A DNA stretch of 64,000 bases from Syntrophales bacterium (GTDB lineage Bacteria > Desulfobacterota > Syntrophia > Syntrophales > UBA5619): NCBI GenBank assembly GCA_023229765.1, contig JALNYO010000006.1:75207-139206 (forward strand). Direction: 5' to 3'. A program made the translations under genes and the position numbers. Positions within the stretch are counted from its first letter, which is position 1; the number at the start of each line of letters is the position of its first letter. Below the pieces are notes generated by a model. The model had not been told where the DNA came from, made no database searches, and saw only the letters and a program-made list of their open reading frames with translations. Shown piece after piece: positions 1-8,257 of the stretch.

Positions 1-220
1 CCCCCGTTGCCACACCGTAACCAGCCCTCTCTACCCGGGCGATAATCTCCGGCACTGTAAGTTTCTCGGCGTCATACTCCACGGTCGCCCGCTCCGATGA
101 CAGATTCACCGCCGCCTTTTCGACGCCTTCGAGTTTCTTCAGGTTGCGTTCGACCGCCGCGACGCAATTGGCGCAGGTCATCCCCGTAATGGGGAGCAGC
201 ACGCGTTTCTCCTTTTCCAT
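1..220 (-). CDS. copA: Copper-translocating P-type ATPase, N-terminus only (runs off window)
   Basis: The first 73 codons are visible. They encode one heavy-metal-associated (HMA) domain with the metal motif GMTCANC near residues 13-19 and the typical betaalphabeta pattern (VERNLKKLEGVEKAAVNL). In this family the domain passes Cu(I) to a membrane-embedded exporting ATPase; the ATPase part lies beyond base 1 and is not seen. The ATG at 220 follows a GGAA-type ribosome site. It sits downstream of a CopZ-like chaperone and csoR on the same strand, which supports copper rather than another metal. Being an ATPase is inferred from the N-terminal placement of the HMA domain and the neighbours. Confidence 0.8.
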   Translation of the reverse strand, partial: MEKEKRVLLPITGMTCANCVAAVERNLKKLEGVEKAAVNLSSERATVEYDAEKLTVPEIIARVERAGYGVATG

Positions 221-316
221 ATCAATTCCTTGTTTGCGCCGCCGCATTGCGGATCGCGGCGGCGCTCTTGCGGACATCGCGATACAAACTTGCTCCGTGC
301 CGCGAAAATGTTCCCC

Positions 317-532
317 TTAGACGGCAAAAGCGCTGACGGGATAATTGATCTCGGCCAAGAGGGCCTTGAGCTTCTCTTCCGTCGCCGGGGCAGCGAAAGT
401 AACGGTGACCTTCCGGGAATCCTTGTCGGCCTTGACCGACTGAACCCCCGGCAACTCAGCCAACTCCATCTCGATCGTATGCGTGCAGTGGCCGCAACTA
501 ATAGCAGGAACAACCCAGGTAACAGTATTCAT
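317..532 (-). CDS. copZ: Copper chaperone, HMA domain (CopZ-like)
   Basis: A 71-residue stand-alone HMA protein. The metal site reads ISCGHC (Cys13, Cys16), the CxxC form used by bacterial Cu(I) chaperones, although the usual Met before the first Cys is Ile-Ser here. The start at 532 is chosen because AAAGGAG lies 6-8 bases upstream; an in-frame longer reading exists but lacks a ribosome site. It lies between csoR and the CopA start on the same strand, so it probably buffers cytoplasmic copper and delivers it to the ATPase. Confidence in the fold is high; copper specificity is inferred from context. Confidence 0.82.
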   Translation of the reverse strand: MNTVTWVVPAISCGHCTHTIEMELAELPGVQSVKADKDSRKVTVTFAAPATEEKLKALLAEINYPVSAFAV

Positions 533-581
533 AAAAAACTCCTTTCGATTTTTTGGCGCCGGCTCCCTGCCGGCGTTGAGT

Positions 582-851
582 CTAAACCTTATTTGCCATG
601 TCAAACACTTCGGTGATCTCTTTCAAAACGCGCTCACGCGCGCCAGCATCATCACCCCTGATCGCGGGAATGACGCAGGTGCTCAGGTGGTTTTCGAGAA
701 TCTGGGCACTGACCTTGTTCAGCGCCGCCCCCACCGCCTGAATCTGGCGGATGACTTCAATACAGTAGCTATCCTCCTCGACCATGCGGATAACGCCGCG
801 CACATGGCCTTCGATTGTTTTGAGGCGGCGCAAGGCATTTTGATTTTTCAT
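582..851 (-). CDS. csoR: CsoR/FrmR-family metal-sensing repressor
   Basis: An 89-residue DUF156-family all-helical repressor. The Cu(I)-binding C-H-C set of CsoR is present: Cys30 (EDSYC), His55 and Cys59 (ENHLSTC). The HVRGVIRM segment matches the family N-terminal helix. I chose the ATG at 851, preceded by a GGGG stretch; an in-frame ATG at 881 would add ten residues and cannot be excluded. It is the first gene of the copper set and probably represses its own operon through the palindrome at 894-916. Family members also sense formaldehyde or nickel, but the C-H-C set with copZ/copA neighbours favours copper. Confidence 0.85.
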   Translation of the reverse strand: MKNQNALRRLKTIEGHVRGVIRMVEEDSYCIEVIRQIQAVGAALNKVSAQILENHLSTCVIPAIRGDDAGARERVLKEITEVFDMANKV

Positions 852-893
852 GATTACCCCATAAATATGGTTGATTTGCATGCATTTTCCAAG

Positions 894-916
894 TACCCCT
901 CCCACCGGGGGAGGCA
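894..916 (-). promoter_or_regulatory. CsoR-type operator
   Basis: An interrupted GC-rich palindrome, CCTCCC-ACCGG-GGGAGG, within TACCCC...GGCAT. It resembles described CsoR operators (G/C tracts flanked by TA). It covers the expected transcription start, six to eight bases past the -10 element, so bound repressor would block initiation. Confidence 0.65.
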
Positions 917-921
917 TAAGG

Positions 922-949
922 ATTATATGTATGCGCATTCGTTTGTCAA
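922..949 (-). promoter_or_regulatory. Sigma70-type promoter of csoR-copZ-copA
   Basis: Read on the minus strand: TTGACA (949-944), a 16-base spacer, then TATAAT (927-922). Both hexamers are consensus. It sits directly upstream of the CsoR-type palindrome. Confidence 0.75.
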
Positions 950-1263
950 GAGGGAAAAGTGAAAAGTTTTACCTGCGAAGAGACAAGCGGGATTTTCAGA
1001 CATGATTGCGCAGCATTAGCTCCAGGATGGGGATTATAGAAAAAAGATATCATAAACACACTTGAAGTTGCTACAGTTTGCTGAAGGACCTTGTAACTTA
1101 TCGCAGGCGCACCACCATCAATGCCTCTCTCGCAGGCGGTGTGGCGAGCATGGCCGAATCCAGCCGCGGTTGAGGGAAATTTTATTTGCAGAACGGAAAT
1201 CCGTCCCTGCCTTCTTGCGGCCCGCATGAGGTCGGGTCTTGATCCCCCTGACGCCCGTTTATC
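950..1263. other. Intergenic, no supported gene
   Basis: Between the divergent csoR and DUF6178 promoters. A 93-codon open frame on the minus strand has no ribosome site and no recognisable protein pattern, so I do not call it. No repeat or hairpin of note was seen. Confidence 0.5.
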
Positions 1264-1291
1264 TTGACAGTTGTTTTATCGTTGTTATATT
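1264..1291 (+). promoter_or_regulatory. Sigma70-type promoter upstream of the DUF6178 gene
   Basis: TTGACA (1264-1269), 16-base spacer, TATATT (1286-1291). The following AT-rich leader runs about 70 bases to the GTG start at 1369. Confidence 0.6.
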
Positions 1292-1368
1292 ACATTTAAA
1301 ATAATTACAAAGAATATCAGTTATTTACAAAACTCCGCAGCGGAAATGCGGAAAAGGAGACATGAATA

Positions 1369-3048
1369 GTGACTGAATTGTTAACCACATCGAAACGTCT
1401 TGCTGCAAGAACCGTTGATCCTGATTTGCTGTCGCTTCCCGGCGACAAGCTGCTCCAGCGCATTTTGGACAGCGATAACCCCGGAGAGCTTGTGCAGAGC
1501 CTGCCCGCCGAGGATCTTTTCTGGATCATCAAGCGAATCGGCGCAGAGGACTGCCTTGCCCTACTTGAAGTTGCGAGCGAAGAACAATGGCAGTATCTGG
1601 TTGATCTCGATGTCTGGCGCAAGGATCTGTTGTCCCCGGAAAAGGCCCTTGCCTGGCTGAAAATCCTTGCCGAAGCCAATCCGGAACAGCTTTCCGCCTG
1701 GCTCTTCGGGGAGGAGCAGACATTTCTGTCACTGCTCTTGTTCCGCATGGCCGAGGTGATCATCAAGGACGAGGATGATAACACGGACCTCCCGAACACC
1801 TGGTTTACGCTGGATGGACGGTTCTACATCAAGGCCTTTCACGAAGAGGACCAGGAGACGATCGAGGAGCTGCTTTCCCTTCTGGGAAAGAACGACCACG
1901 AAGAGTATCAGGAACTGCTCTTCAGTCTTGCCGCGCTCAGCCCCACCGAGGCGGAGGAGGAGTTGTACCGCCTGCGGAACAACCGCATCGCCGAGCATGG
2001 TTTTCTCCCGTTTGCAGAGGCGATTGCCGTTTACGCCCCGCTTGCCGTGTCTGCCCTCGACGCGGAAACGCTGCCGCTTGCGCCCGGCAAACTCTTTGAC
2101 CAGAGCGAAAACGAGCTGATCCCCACGCTGCCGCTTTTACAGGTTGCCAAGGAGAGTCTGCTTTCCCTCTCTTTTTCCCGTATTTCCGATCCCCTGCTCT
2201 TTGACCGCATCTCTCTGGAATTCGCCGATCTTTCCAACCGGATTATCGCCGCCGGAAACTTCCCCGAGCTCTCCGATCCGGATGTTCTTGCCGCTTCCTG
2301 CAAACAGGCAGCAGGATACTTGAATATCGTTCTGGAGCGTCTCTGCGGCAAGGATAGCGCCGCAGCGGAAAATCTTTTGCGCAAACACTCCCTTTTGACG
2401 CTCTTTCGCACCGGATACGGTTTTGCGGTCGGCCTGCAACGGGACGCAAAACGGTGGTGGCAGGAAAGCTGGTTCTTCGGCCAAGGCTGGAAAAACGAGT
2501 TCTGGGGAAGCCCCTGGGGCAACACTTTGGACGGCCTGCTTTTGGAGCGCCCCCGCTTTTTCGCTGGCGATAAAAATAACGAACCCTTCAAGGAATTTGT
2601 CAGTATAGAGGAGCTGGATGACGCCCGAGAGCAGCTCCGAATGATGCAGGCTCTCGACCGACTGCTCGCCCGCCTGTCGCCCGTCAGCCGCGATGATCAG
2701 TTCCGACTTGCCGAACGTAAGGACGTTCACTCCCTGCTGTTCACCCGCTGGGCGCACAAAATTCTGGACGGCGGCCAGTCGTTTGCCCCCCTTTCGCGCA
2801 GCGACGCCGGCCGGTTCTTCCACTCGCTTCGTCAAGGGGAAGAACACCCCCCGTATCGGATGCTGTCATATAAAAATTTGTTTATAAACGCTTTTTTGGA
2901 AGGAGCTCCCGATTTTGAACCAGATGCGGCAAACGCCCTGCGCGCGGCGCTGGAGCTGATCTGGGAGGAATTTTCTGAGGAATACAAAAATATCGCCGAA
3001 AACGACCTGGAAGGGCGCTACTCCCCGTTCCTGCTAATTGCCCTGTAG
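1369..3048 (+). CDS. DUF6178 family protein, function unknown
   Basis: A 559-residue acidic, largely helical protein with no signal peptide or membrane segment. The repeated LLSLPGDKLLQRIL / ELVQSLPAEDLFWIIKRIG pattern at the N-terminus and the WSLVDLDVW-like segment (QWQYLVDLDVW) resemble the DUF6178 proteins found in Desulfobacterota. The GTG at 1369 is preceded by AAGGAG; an ATG seven bases earlier opens only a four-residue frame. A strong promoter lies 80 bases upstream, so it is probably its own transcription unit. I do not know its role. Confidence 0.75.
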   Translation: MTELLTTSKRLAARTVDPDLLSLPGDKLLQRILDSDNPGELVQSLPAEDLFWIIKRIGAEDCLALLEVASEEQWQYLVDLDVWRKDLLSPEKALAWLKILAEANPEQLSAWLFGEEQTFLSLLLFRMAEVIIKDEDDNTDLPNTWFTLDGRFYIKAFHEEDQETIEELLSLLGKNDHEEYQELLFSLAALSPTEAEEELYRLRNNRIAEHGFLPFAEAIAVYAPLAVSALDAETLPLAPGKLFDQSENELIPTLPLLQVAKESLLSLSFSRISDPLLFDRISLEFADLSNRIIAAGNFPELSDPDVLAASCKQAAGYLNIVLERLCGKDSAAAENLLRKHSLLTLFRTGYGFAVGLQRDAKRWWQESWFFGQGWKNEFWGSPWGNTLDGLLLERPRFFAGDKNNEPFKEFVSIEELDDAREQLRMMQALDRLLARLSPVSRDDQFRLAERKDVHSLLFTRWAHKILDGGQSFAPLSRSDAGRFFHSLRQGEEHPPYRMLSYKNLFINAFLEGAPDFEPDAANALRAALELIWEEFSEEYKNIAENDLEGRYSPFLLIAL

Positions 3049-3057
3049 AACAGGGAA

Positions 3058-3107
3058 GACCAGTTGGAAAGGGAGGGGAATATCTCCCCGCCCTTTCCCT
3101 TCTGGTC
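3058..3107. terminator. Long intergenic hairpin between converging genes
   Basis: GACCAG and CTGGTC close a hairpin whose inner stem pairs GGAAAGGG with CCCTTTCC and GGGG with CCCC around a short AATATCT loop. It lies 10 bases after the DUF6178 stop and before the end of the converging permease gene. There is no T-run, so termination is inferred from position and stem strength. Confidence 0.5.
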
Positions 3108-3204
3108 CGCAAGAATTTCGGATGCTTTTTCAAAGGTAAAAAACGCCCCGACCACGCCTAATGCAAGCCTCGAAGTCATAAGCGTCATGACTTCCGGCAG
3201 ACGT

Positions 3205-4257
3205 TCAGCGATTATAGAGCTTTTTCTGGTAAAACTTCTCGCGCATCTCCCAGACGGCAATCAAAAGTGCGGTAACAACCGGGCCGATGACGAATCCGGA
3301 AAAACCGAACAGGGCGATCCCGCCGAGCGTCGAAAGAAAGATTAAAAGCGGGTGCATCTCCACGTCCCGGCCAACCAGAATCGGGCGGAGCAGATTGTCC
3401 ACCGTGCTGATCAGAAAAAAGCCGGCGGCGAGGATCAGGATTCCCTCCCAGACATTGTCCAGTAACAGCATGATGATGCCGGCCGGCGCCCAGATGATCG
3501 TGCAGCCGACAACAGGCACGATTGACATGACGACCATCAGCGCGCCCCAGATAAACGCCCCCTTTACCCCGGCGATCAAAAAGATAACCGCCCCGATTGC
3601 CCCCTGGATGCCGCCGATGATCAGCGTCGCCTTCAGCGTCGAGCGGGCCGTAGCAATAAACTGCTTGAAGAGGAAATTCTGCTGTTCCTCATCGCCAGGC
3701 AGGATTTTTGCCGCCATAGACATAAACCTCTCTCCATCCCGCAGGAAAAAAAAGAGGGTGTAGAGCATGATGCCGAACTGGACCAGCGTGCCGAGGGTGT
3801 TTTGCGTGATACTCGTCAGATGGATCACAAGATAATTCGCCAGTGATCGCACCGCGTCAGTCGCCTTGGCAAGCACCATCTCCCGGTTTACGCCGGCCAG
3901 CCGGGCGAAGTAGTTGTCCGTAAATGCGTCGATAATCCGCTGAAAACCGGCGTTGATGCTGTTTTCTCCGGGCTTCGCCATCTGATACAGGGCCGCGGAT
4001 TCATCAAAAATCATCACCCCCAGCCCCGCCAGCGGAACCAGCAGGACAAACACAATGGCAATAAAGAGCAGCGATAGACTCAGGGTTGGGCGCCCAAGCC
4101 GGTTGTTTATCCGGAAGTACAAAGGGCGGGCAATGCCGGCGATGACAGCGGCCCAGAATATCGGGAAGAAAAAGGGTTTCAGCAGCCAGAAAAAAAGGAG
4201 CGTCACAAACCACAACAGGATCAAAAAGGGAATATTACTATTTTTTTTGGGTTCCAT
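3205..4257 (-). CDS. AI-2E family transporter / permease (PerM-like)
   Basis: A 350-residue polytopic membrane protein. Hydrophobic segments cluster as pairs at the N-terminus (FLILLWFVTLLFFWLL...), in the middle (LVQFGIMLYTLFFFLRDGERF) and at the C-terminus (GALMVVMSIVPVVGC; LLIFLSTLGGIALFGFSGFVIGPV), the layout of the PerM/YdiK/TqsA family. The PVVGC and GPVV motifs near the end are family-typical. Substrates are mostly unproven; export of signals, Na+ or small molecules has been suggested. The ATG at 4257 follows AGGAGG; a longer frame would begin inside a tandem repeat. Probably monocistronic. Confidence 0.85.
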   Translation of the reverse strand: MEPKKNSNIPFLILLWFVTLLFFWLLKPFFFPIFWAAVIAGIARPLYFRINNRLGRPTLSLSLLFIAIVFVLLVPLAGLGVMIFDESAALYQMAKPGENSINAGFQRIIDAFTDNYFARLAGVNREMVLAKATDAVRSLANYLVIHLTSITQNTLGTLVQFGIMLYTLFFFLRDGERFMSMAAKILPGDEEQQNFLFKQFIATARSTLKATLIIGGIQGAIGAVIFLIAGVKGAFIWGALMVVMSIVPVVGCTIIWAPAGIIMLLLDNVWEGILILAAGFFLISTVDNLLRPILVGRDVEMHPLLIFLSTLGGIALFGFSGFVIGPVVTALLIAVWEMREKFYQKKLYNR

Positions 4258-4262
4258 CTTTT

Positions 4263-4337
4263 TTCGCCTCCTGCGGCAAAAAGCATTGATCTTCTCAGCT
4301 TTCGCCTCCTGCGGCAAAAAGCATTGATATTCTCAGC
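4263..4337. repeat. Two tandem 37-bp repeats carrying the ribosome site
   Basis: TTCGCCTCCTGCGGCAAAAA...TTCTCAGC occurs at 4263-4299 and again at 4301-4337, with one internal difference (ATC versus ATA). On the minus strand each copy carries GCAGGAGGCGAA; the proximal copy is the ribosome site of the permease gene. Confidence 0.9.
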
Positions 4338-4446
4338 GTTGCAAGAGCAGCCCCCTTGCCGGCTGTCTTCCCCTTACCATTAAAACAGCTTGATTTTCTA
4401 CCTGCTTCCGGCGAAGATAGCAAACGATTTTTGAGGAGACCAGCCG

Positions 4447-5592
4447 ATGCCGCTTAACGATTATAAAGAAAAAATACTGATCACCTGCCCGAAGGGAATC
4501 GCTCCGTGGCTGGCCGGGGAAGTCCGCGCCCTCGGTTTTTCCGCTCTGAAGGAGGGTGAAGCATCCGTCGAGACGCAGGGTACGCTCGCCGACACTATGC
4601 GTCTCAATCTGCACCTGCGGACGGGGCATCGGGTTTTGTACCGGCTCAAAACCTTCCGCGCGAACAATCCCTTCGACCTCTACCGGGGGGTGCGGGGGAT
4701 CTCTTGGGAGGATATCCTCTGGGATCGGGGAGAACACGCCTATCTGTGCGTCACCTCGACGGTGGACACCCCGTCCATTACCGACACCCGCTTCGTCAAC
4801 CAGAAGACAAAAGACGCGATAGTGGATCGGATGCTGGAGAGGCGGGGCAGAAGACCCGATTCCGGACCGACGCGGGACAAGGCGGTCGTGCATGTCTTCT
4901 GGCGAGAGAACGACGTCGAGGTTTATCTCGATACCTCCGGCGAGCCGCTTTCCCGGCGGGGCTACCGCAAGATTCCGCTCGCGGCGCCGATGCGCGAAAC
5001 CCTGGCCGCCGCGGTTATCGCCGCAACCGGCTGGGACAAAACAGGATTTTTTATAAATCCCATGTGCGGCAGCGGCACGCTCGCGATTGAGGCGGCGCTT
5101 CAGGCTGAGGGGATGGCGCCGGGATTGCTCCGGAGCAATTATGGGTTTCACCATCTGCGGGGGTTCGACCCAGTCGAGTGGCGGAAACTCCGTCTGCACG
5201 CGCGAGCCGCAAAACATCAAAGCAATGCCCGGATCGTCGCTGCGGATATCGATCCGGAGGCAATCGCCGCGGCGAGACAAAACGCCAAGACCGCCGGCGT
5301 GGAGCAGGCCATCGAATTCAACGTCTGCCCGCTTGCCGAGACGCCCGTCCCCGGCGGCGGCGTGATCGTCGTCAACCCGCCCTACGGGGAGAGAACCGGG
5401 GACATTGCAACGCTGGGAGGGCTGTACAAGGAAATTGGCGATTTCTTCAAGCAGCGCGGAAAGGGGTGCAGCGGCTTCATCTTCACCGGCAACCTGACTT
5501 TGGCCAAGAGCATCGGCCTACGGACAAAAAGGCGCATCCCCTTTTACAACGGTGCGATCGAATGCCGTCTCCTTGAATATCCCCTTTACTGA
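4447..5592 (+). CDS. THUMP-domain 23S rRNA/RNA methyltransferase (RlmL N-half / YpsC-like)
   Basis: A 381-residue class I SAM-dependent methyltransferase. An N-terminal THUMP region (about residues 1-165) is followed by the FRANNPFDLYRGV-type linker and a UPF0020 catalytic domain with INPMCGSGTLAIEAAL (SAM loop, about 203-217), DIDPEAI, and NPPYGER (about 310-316, the N-methyltransferase motif). It matches the stand-alone RlmL/YpsC group that methylates guanine N2 in 23S rRNA; substrate is inferred. The ATG at 4447 follows GGAGACC. Flanking genes give no operon evidence. Confidence 0.85.
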   Translation: MPLNDYKEKILITCPKGIAPWLAGEVRALGFSALKEGEASVETQGTLADTMRLNLHLRTGHRVLYRLKTFRANNPFDLYRGVRGISWEDILWDRGEHAYLCVTSTVDTPSITDTRFVNQKTKDAIVDRMLERRGRRPDSGPTRDKAVVHVFWRENDVEVYLDTSGEPLSRRGYRKIPLAAPMRETLAAAVIAATGWDKTGFFINPMCGSGTLAIEAALQAEGMAPGLLRSNYGFHHLRGFDPVEWRKLRLHARAAKHQSNARIVAADIDPEAIAAARQNAKTAGVEQAIEFNVCPLAETPVPGGGVIVVNPPYGERTGDIATLGGLYKEIGDFFKQRGKGCSGFIFTGNLTLAKSIGLRTKRRIPFYNGAIECRLLEYPLY

Positions 5593-5698
5593 AAAAGGGA
5601 TGGTTCTATTTTTCAGGCATTCCCGCAATTTCGACCCGGATAAGTATTTAACAATAAGCATCAAGGAGAGGAAAATGTCAAAAATCAATGTAGCGGTA

Positions 5699-7023
5699 CA
5701 CTGCTGTCCCAACGTTTATTTTTAATAGTGCCTTAACTTGTTAAAATTTATTTGTAATTAACGTAAAATGCCATTTATCGATTTGAAATTTATTTCCGGA
5801 GTGTGCCAGTATCTCTCATCAATGAATGAGGAGGCAGCACATGAATTCCGGGAAAACGATCTTTGCCCAGTTGATGGACTTTGTTCCCGCATACGAGTTC
5901 CGAAAATGCGTCGATCGATACAACGGCAATCACAAGGTGATCAGCTTTTCCTGCTGGGACCAGTACCTCTGCATGGCCTTCGCCCAGCTTACTTTTCGCG
6001 AAAGCCTGCGAGATATCCAGGTCTGTCTGCGGGCAACCCAGTCCAAACTTTATCACCTAGGCATTCGGGGAAAGGTCTCCCGCAATACTCTTGCCAATGC
6101 CAACCAGACCAGGAACTGGCTGATTTATGCCGACTTCGCTCAAATCCTCATCGCAAAAGCCAGAAAACTTTACGCCGCCGATTTTTTCGGCATCGAACTG
6201 GCTCAAGCGGTCTATGCCCTGGACTCTACGACCATCGACCTCTGTCTGGCCCTTTTCCCCTGGGCCGAGTTCCGGAAACGCAAAGGAGCAGTAAAACTCC
6301 ATACCCTTCTGGATCTGCACGGGAACATTCCTACTGTGATCATCATAACCACGGGAAAAGTCCACGATGTAAATATCCTCGACCAATTGATCATCGAGCT
6401 TGGGGCTATCTATATCATGGATCGCGGCTATCTCGATTTTTCCCGTCTCTACAAAATCCATCAGGCATCGGCCTTTTTTGTCACTCGGGCGAAAGTAAAC
6501 TTCAGCCGAACACGGCTCTACTCCAATCCCGTCGACAAATCAACTGGCGTCCAATGCGATCAGATTGTCGTCCTCAAAGGGCGCTACGCAAAAAAGGATT
6601 ATCCGGAAAAACTTCGACGCATCCGCTACTTCGATTCAAAGAACAAGAAAACGTTTGTGTTTCTGACCAACAACTTCGTCCTGCCTGCCATTACGATTGC
6701 CGATCTTTATCGCTGCCGCTGGCAGGTGGAGTTGTTTTTCAAGTGGATCAAACAACATCTCCGGATCAAGGCTTTTTATGGTACCACCGAGAATGCCGTC
6801 AAGACCCAGGTCTGGATCGCCATCTCGATTTACGTTCTTGTGGCCATCGTAAAGAAAACCTTGAAGCTGGACCAAAGTCTCTACACAATTCTACAGATTC
6901 TGAGTGTAACTCTTTTCGAGAAAACGCCAATTTATCAAGCACTTTCAAATGTCATCTACACAAACCAAGAGGACTATCCCAGCAACCAATTGAATCTATT
7001 CGATTAACGTTGGGACAGCAGTG
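5699..7023 (+). mobile_element. Complete IS4-family insertion sequence
   Basis: A 1325-bp element with perfect 18-bp terminal inverted repeats CACTGCTGTCCCAACGTT (5699-5716 and 7006-7023). A 9-bp direct duplication GTAGCGGTA flanks it (5690-5698 and 7024-7032). It carries one intact transposase. The perfect ends and duplication indicate a recent insertion. Confidence 0.95.
5841..7007 (+). CDS. IS4-family DDE transposase
   Basis: A 388-residue transposase. An N-terminal DUF4372-like segment (KTIFAQLMDFVP, about 3-14) precedes the RNase H-like core. The DDE residues are visible: LDSTTID (first Asp, about 135), MDRGYLDF (second Asp, about 198) and the YRCRWQVELFFKWIKQHL signature (Y-R-E-K, about 296-312) with the catalytic Glu. 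Start at 5841 chosen from AGGAGG six bases upstream; an ATG at 5826 overlaps that site. The gene appears intact and ends inside the right inverted repeat. Confidence 0.93.
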   Translation: MNSGKTIFAQLMDFVPAYEFRKCVDRYNGNHKVISFSCWDQYLCMAFAQLTFRESLRDIQVCLRATQSKLYHLGIRGKVSRNTLANANQTRNWLIYADFAQILIAKARKLYAADFFGIELAQAVYALDSTTIDLCLALFPWAEFRKRKGAVKLHTLLDLHGNIPTVIIITTGKVHDVNILDQLIIELGAIYIMDRGYLDFSRLYKIHQASAFFVTRAKVNFSRTRLYSNPVDKSTGVQCDQIVVLKGRYAKKDYPEKLRRIRYFDSKNKKTFVFLTNNFVLPAITIADLYRCRWQVELFFKWIKQHLRIKAFYGTTENAVKTQVWIAISIYVLVAIVKKTLKLDQSLYTILQILSVTLFEKTPIYQALSNVIYTNQEDYPSNQLNLFD

Positions 7024-7503
7024 GTAGCGGTAGTAAAAAGCAAGTCGGCGTTATCTAATAGTGATTATTTACAGAAATGGGGGGGGTAATTATGATATCG
7101 GTTGTGGTCCCAGCAAAATTGATGGTTTTATCGGAATCGATGTCAGAAAATTGCCAAAAGTAGACATCATTCATGATCTGAACATTTTCCCTTGGCCAAT
7201 TCAAAGAGAATCAGTAAGCCTGCTAATTGCAAGTCATGTTATAGAGCATGTTGACAGCGTAATTTCAAAGATATTGCATATAGACAATGATCTTGGATTC
7301 TTAATTGGAAAACTAAATTTCGAAGCTTATGAAAAATATTGGCGCCACTTATTTCCAGCGTGGCAAGTTATCGTAGAGCTTGAGAAACAGTAACAATATT
7401 ATTACGGTAGGATTGGGCACGGGTTCATATTTTACCATTCCCGATTCTATCCAAAGGGAATTTCGGCTTGACGTGTATTAACATATTTGTTAAGTTATAA
7501 GCT

Positions 7504-7839
7504 ATGACATGGGTGATCGAATATTACAGCGAGCATGTACGGTCAGCCGTTGATGGCTGGCCTCCCGGCATTCGAGCTTTCTATGCAAGGATCACGGAAA
7601 GGATGAAAATCCATGGGCCCAACCTGGGGATGCCCATGACCCGTTTCTTAGGAGGGGAGCTGTTCGAAATTCGGGCCACCGGCAGGGAGGGGATCGGACG
7701 CGCCTTTTTTTGTACAGTCAAGGAACGAAGAATCGTTATCCTTCATGCCTTCATAAAAAAGACGAACAAAACGCCACTTCACGAACTGGAAACAGGCAGG
7801 AAGCGATTGTTGGAGGTTAAGCATGAAAACACACGATGA
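7504..7839 (+). CDS. higB: HigB/RelE-type toxin (Gp49-like, DUF891)
   Basis: A 111-residue basic protein of the phage-derived Gp49-like family: MTWVIEYYSEHVRSAV, then LGGELFEIRATGREGIGRAFFC and the HAFIKKTNKTP segment, which in HigB toxins forms the mRNA-interferase core. The last codons overlap the next gene by 17 bases, the reverse-order (toxin first) arrangement typical of higBA. It likely cleaves ribosome-bound mRNA when not held by its antitoxin. Confidence 0.85.
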   Translation: MTWVIEYYSEHVRSAVDGWPPGIRAFYARITERMKIHGPNLGMPMTRFLGGELFEIRATGREGIGRAFFCTVKERRIVILHAFIKKTNKTPLHELETGRKRLLEVKHENTR

Positions 7840-8113
7840 AATGGTTGCCTATTGGATGAAAGACCCAAAATTCAAGGCCGAGTACGATGCCTTGGAGGAG
7901 GAATTCGCTCTTTTCGACGAGGTTCTCAAGGCCCGTAAACGCGCCGGCCTTACCCAGGTGGAAATTGCCGCCCGCATGGGGACGAAAGCGCCCGCCGTGG
8001 CCCGGATCGAGGCTGGAGGGGGTAGCAAACACCATTCTCCATCCATCGTCACGTTGCGCCGGTATGCCGAGGCTGTAGGGTGCAAACTCAAAATCGAGTT
8101 TGTGCCGAGATAG
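7823..8113 (+). CDS. higA: HigA-type antitoxin, XRE helix-turn-helix
   Basis: A 96-residue protein with an XRE HTH at about residues 40-90 (RAGLTQVEIAARMGTKAPAVARIEAG ... LRRYAEAVGCKL). The N-terminal 35 residues (YWMKDPKFKAEYDALEEEF) match the toxin-wrapping region of HigA partners. It would neutralise the upstream toxin and autorepress the pair. Confidence 0.88.
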   Translation: MKTHDEMVAYWMKDPKFKAEYDALEEEFALFDEVLKARKRAGLTQVEIAARMGTKAPAVARIEAGGGSKHHSPSIVTLRRYAEAVGCKLKIEFVPR

Positions 8114-8257
8114 TTCCGCCACGAAAGAGACGTTTTTCCCCTTGGCACTACTCGCTTAGCTGGCTCCTCCGTTGGAGGCGCCGGGCAATCCATTATGCTT
8201 AATATCTCCGGGTGGATTGTGCTAAATCTTGCCCGTCTGAAAGGAGGCTCCGCAAAA

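Larger units (their letters stand above)
5675..7393 (+). pseudogene. Class I SAM methyltransferase gene, disrupted by IS, frameshift and deletion
   Basis: An AAGGAG ribosome site and ATG at 5675 start a peptide MSKINVAV that is cut by the IS at 5699-7023 and resumes at 7033. The resumed frame runs into a stop just after an 8-G tract (7079-7086); with seven Gs it reads on as NYDIGCGPSKIDGFIGIDV and IASHVIEHV, the SAM-binding motifs of a class I methyltransferase. The C-terminal part (FEAYEKYWRHLFPAWQ) follows almost at once, so about a hundred residues of the usual core are missing. Three lesions make a functional product very unlikely. Confidence 0.8.

Noticed and set aside
946..1227. 93-codon minus frame in the csoR-DUF6178 gap
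   Set aside because: No ribosome site, no recognisable domain, composition unlike the neighbouring genes.
4333..5280. 315-codon minus frame over the RlmL-like gene
   Set aside because: Shadow of the methyltransferase gene; no family pattern or ribosome site.
5768..7027. 419-codon plus-strand frame across the IS
   Set aside because: It is an alternative frame of the transposase gene; its sequence is low in conserved pattern, while the +2 frame carries the full DDE motifs and a ribosome site.
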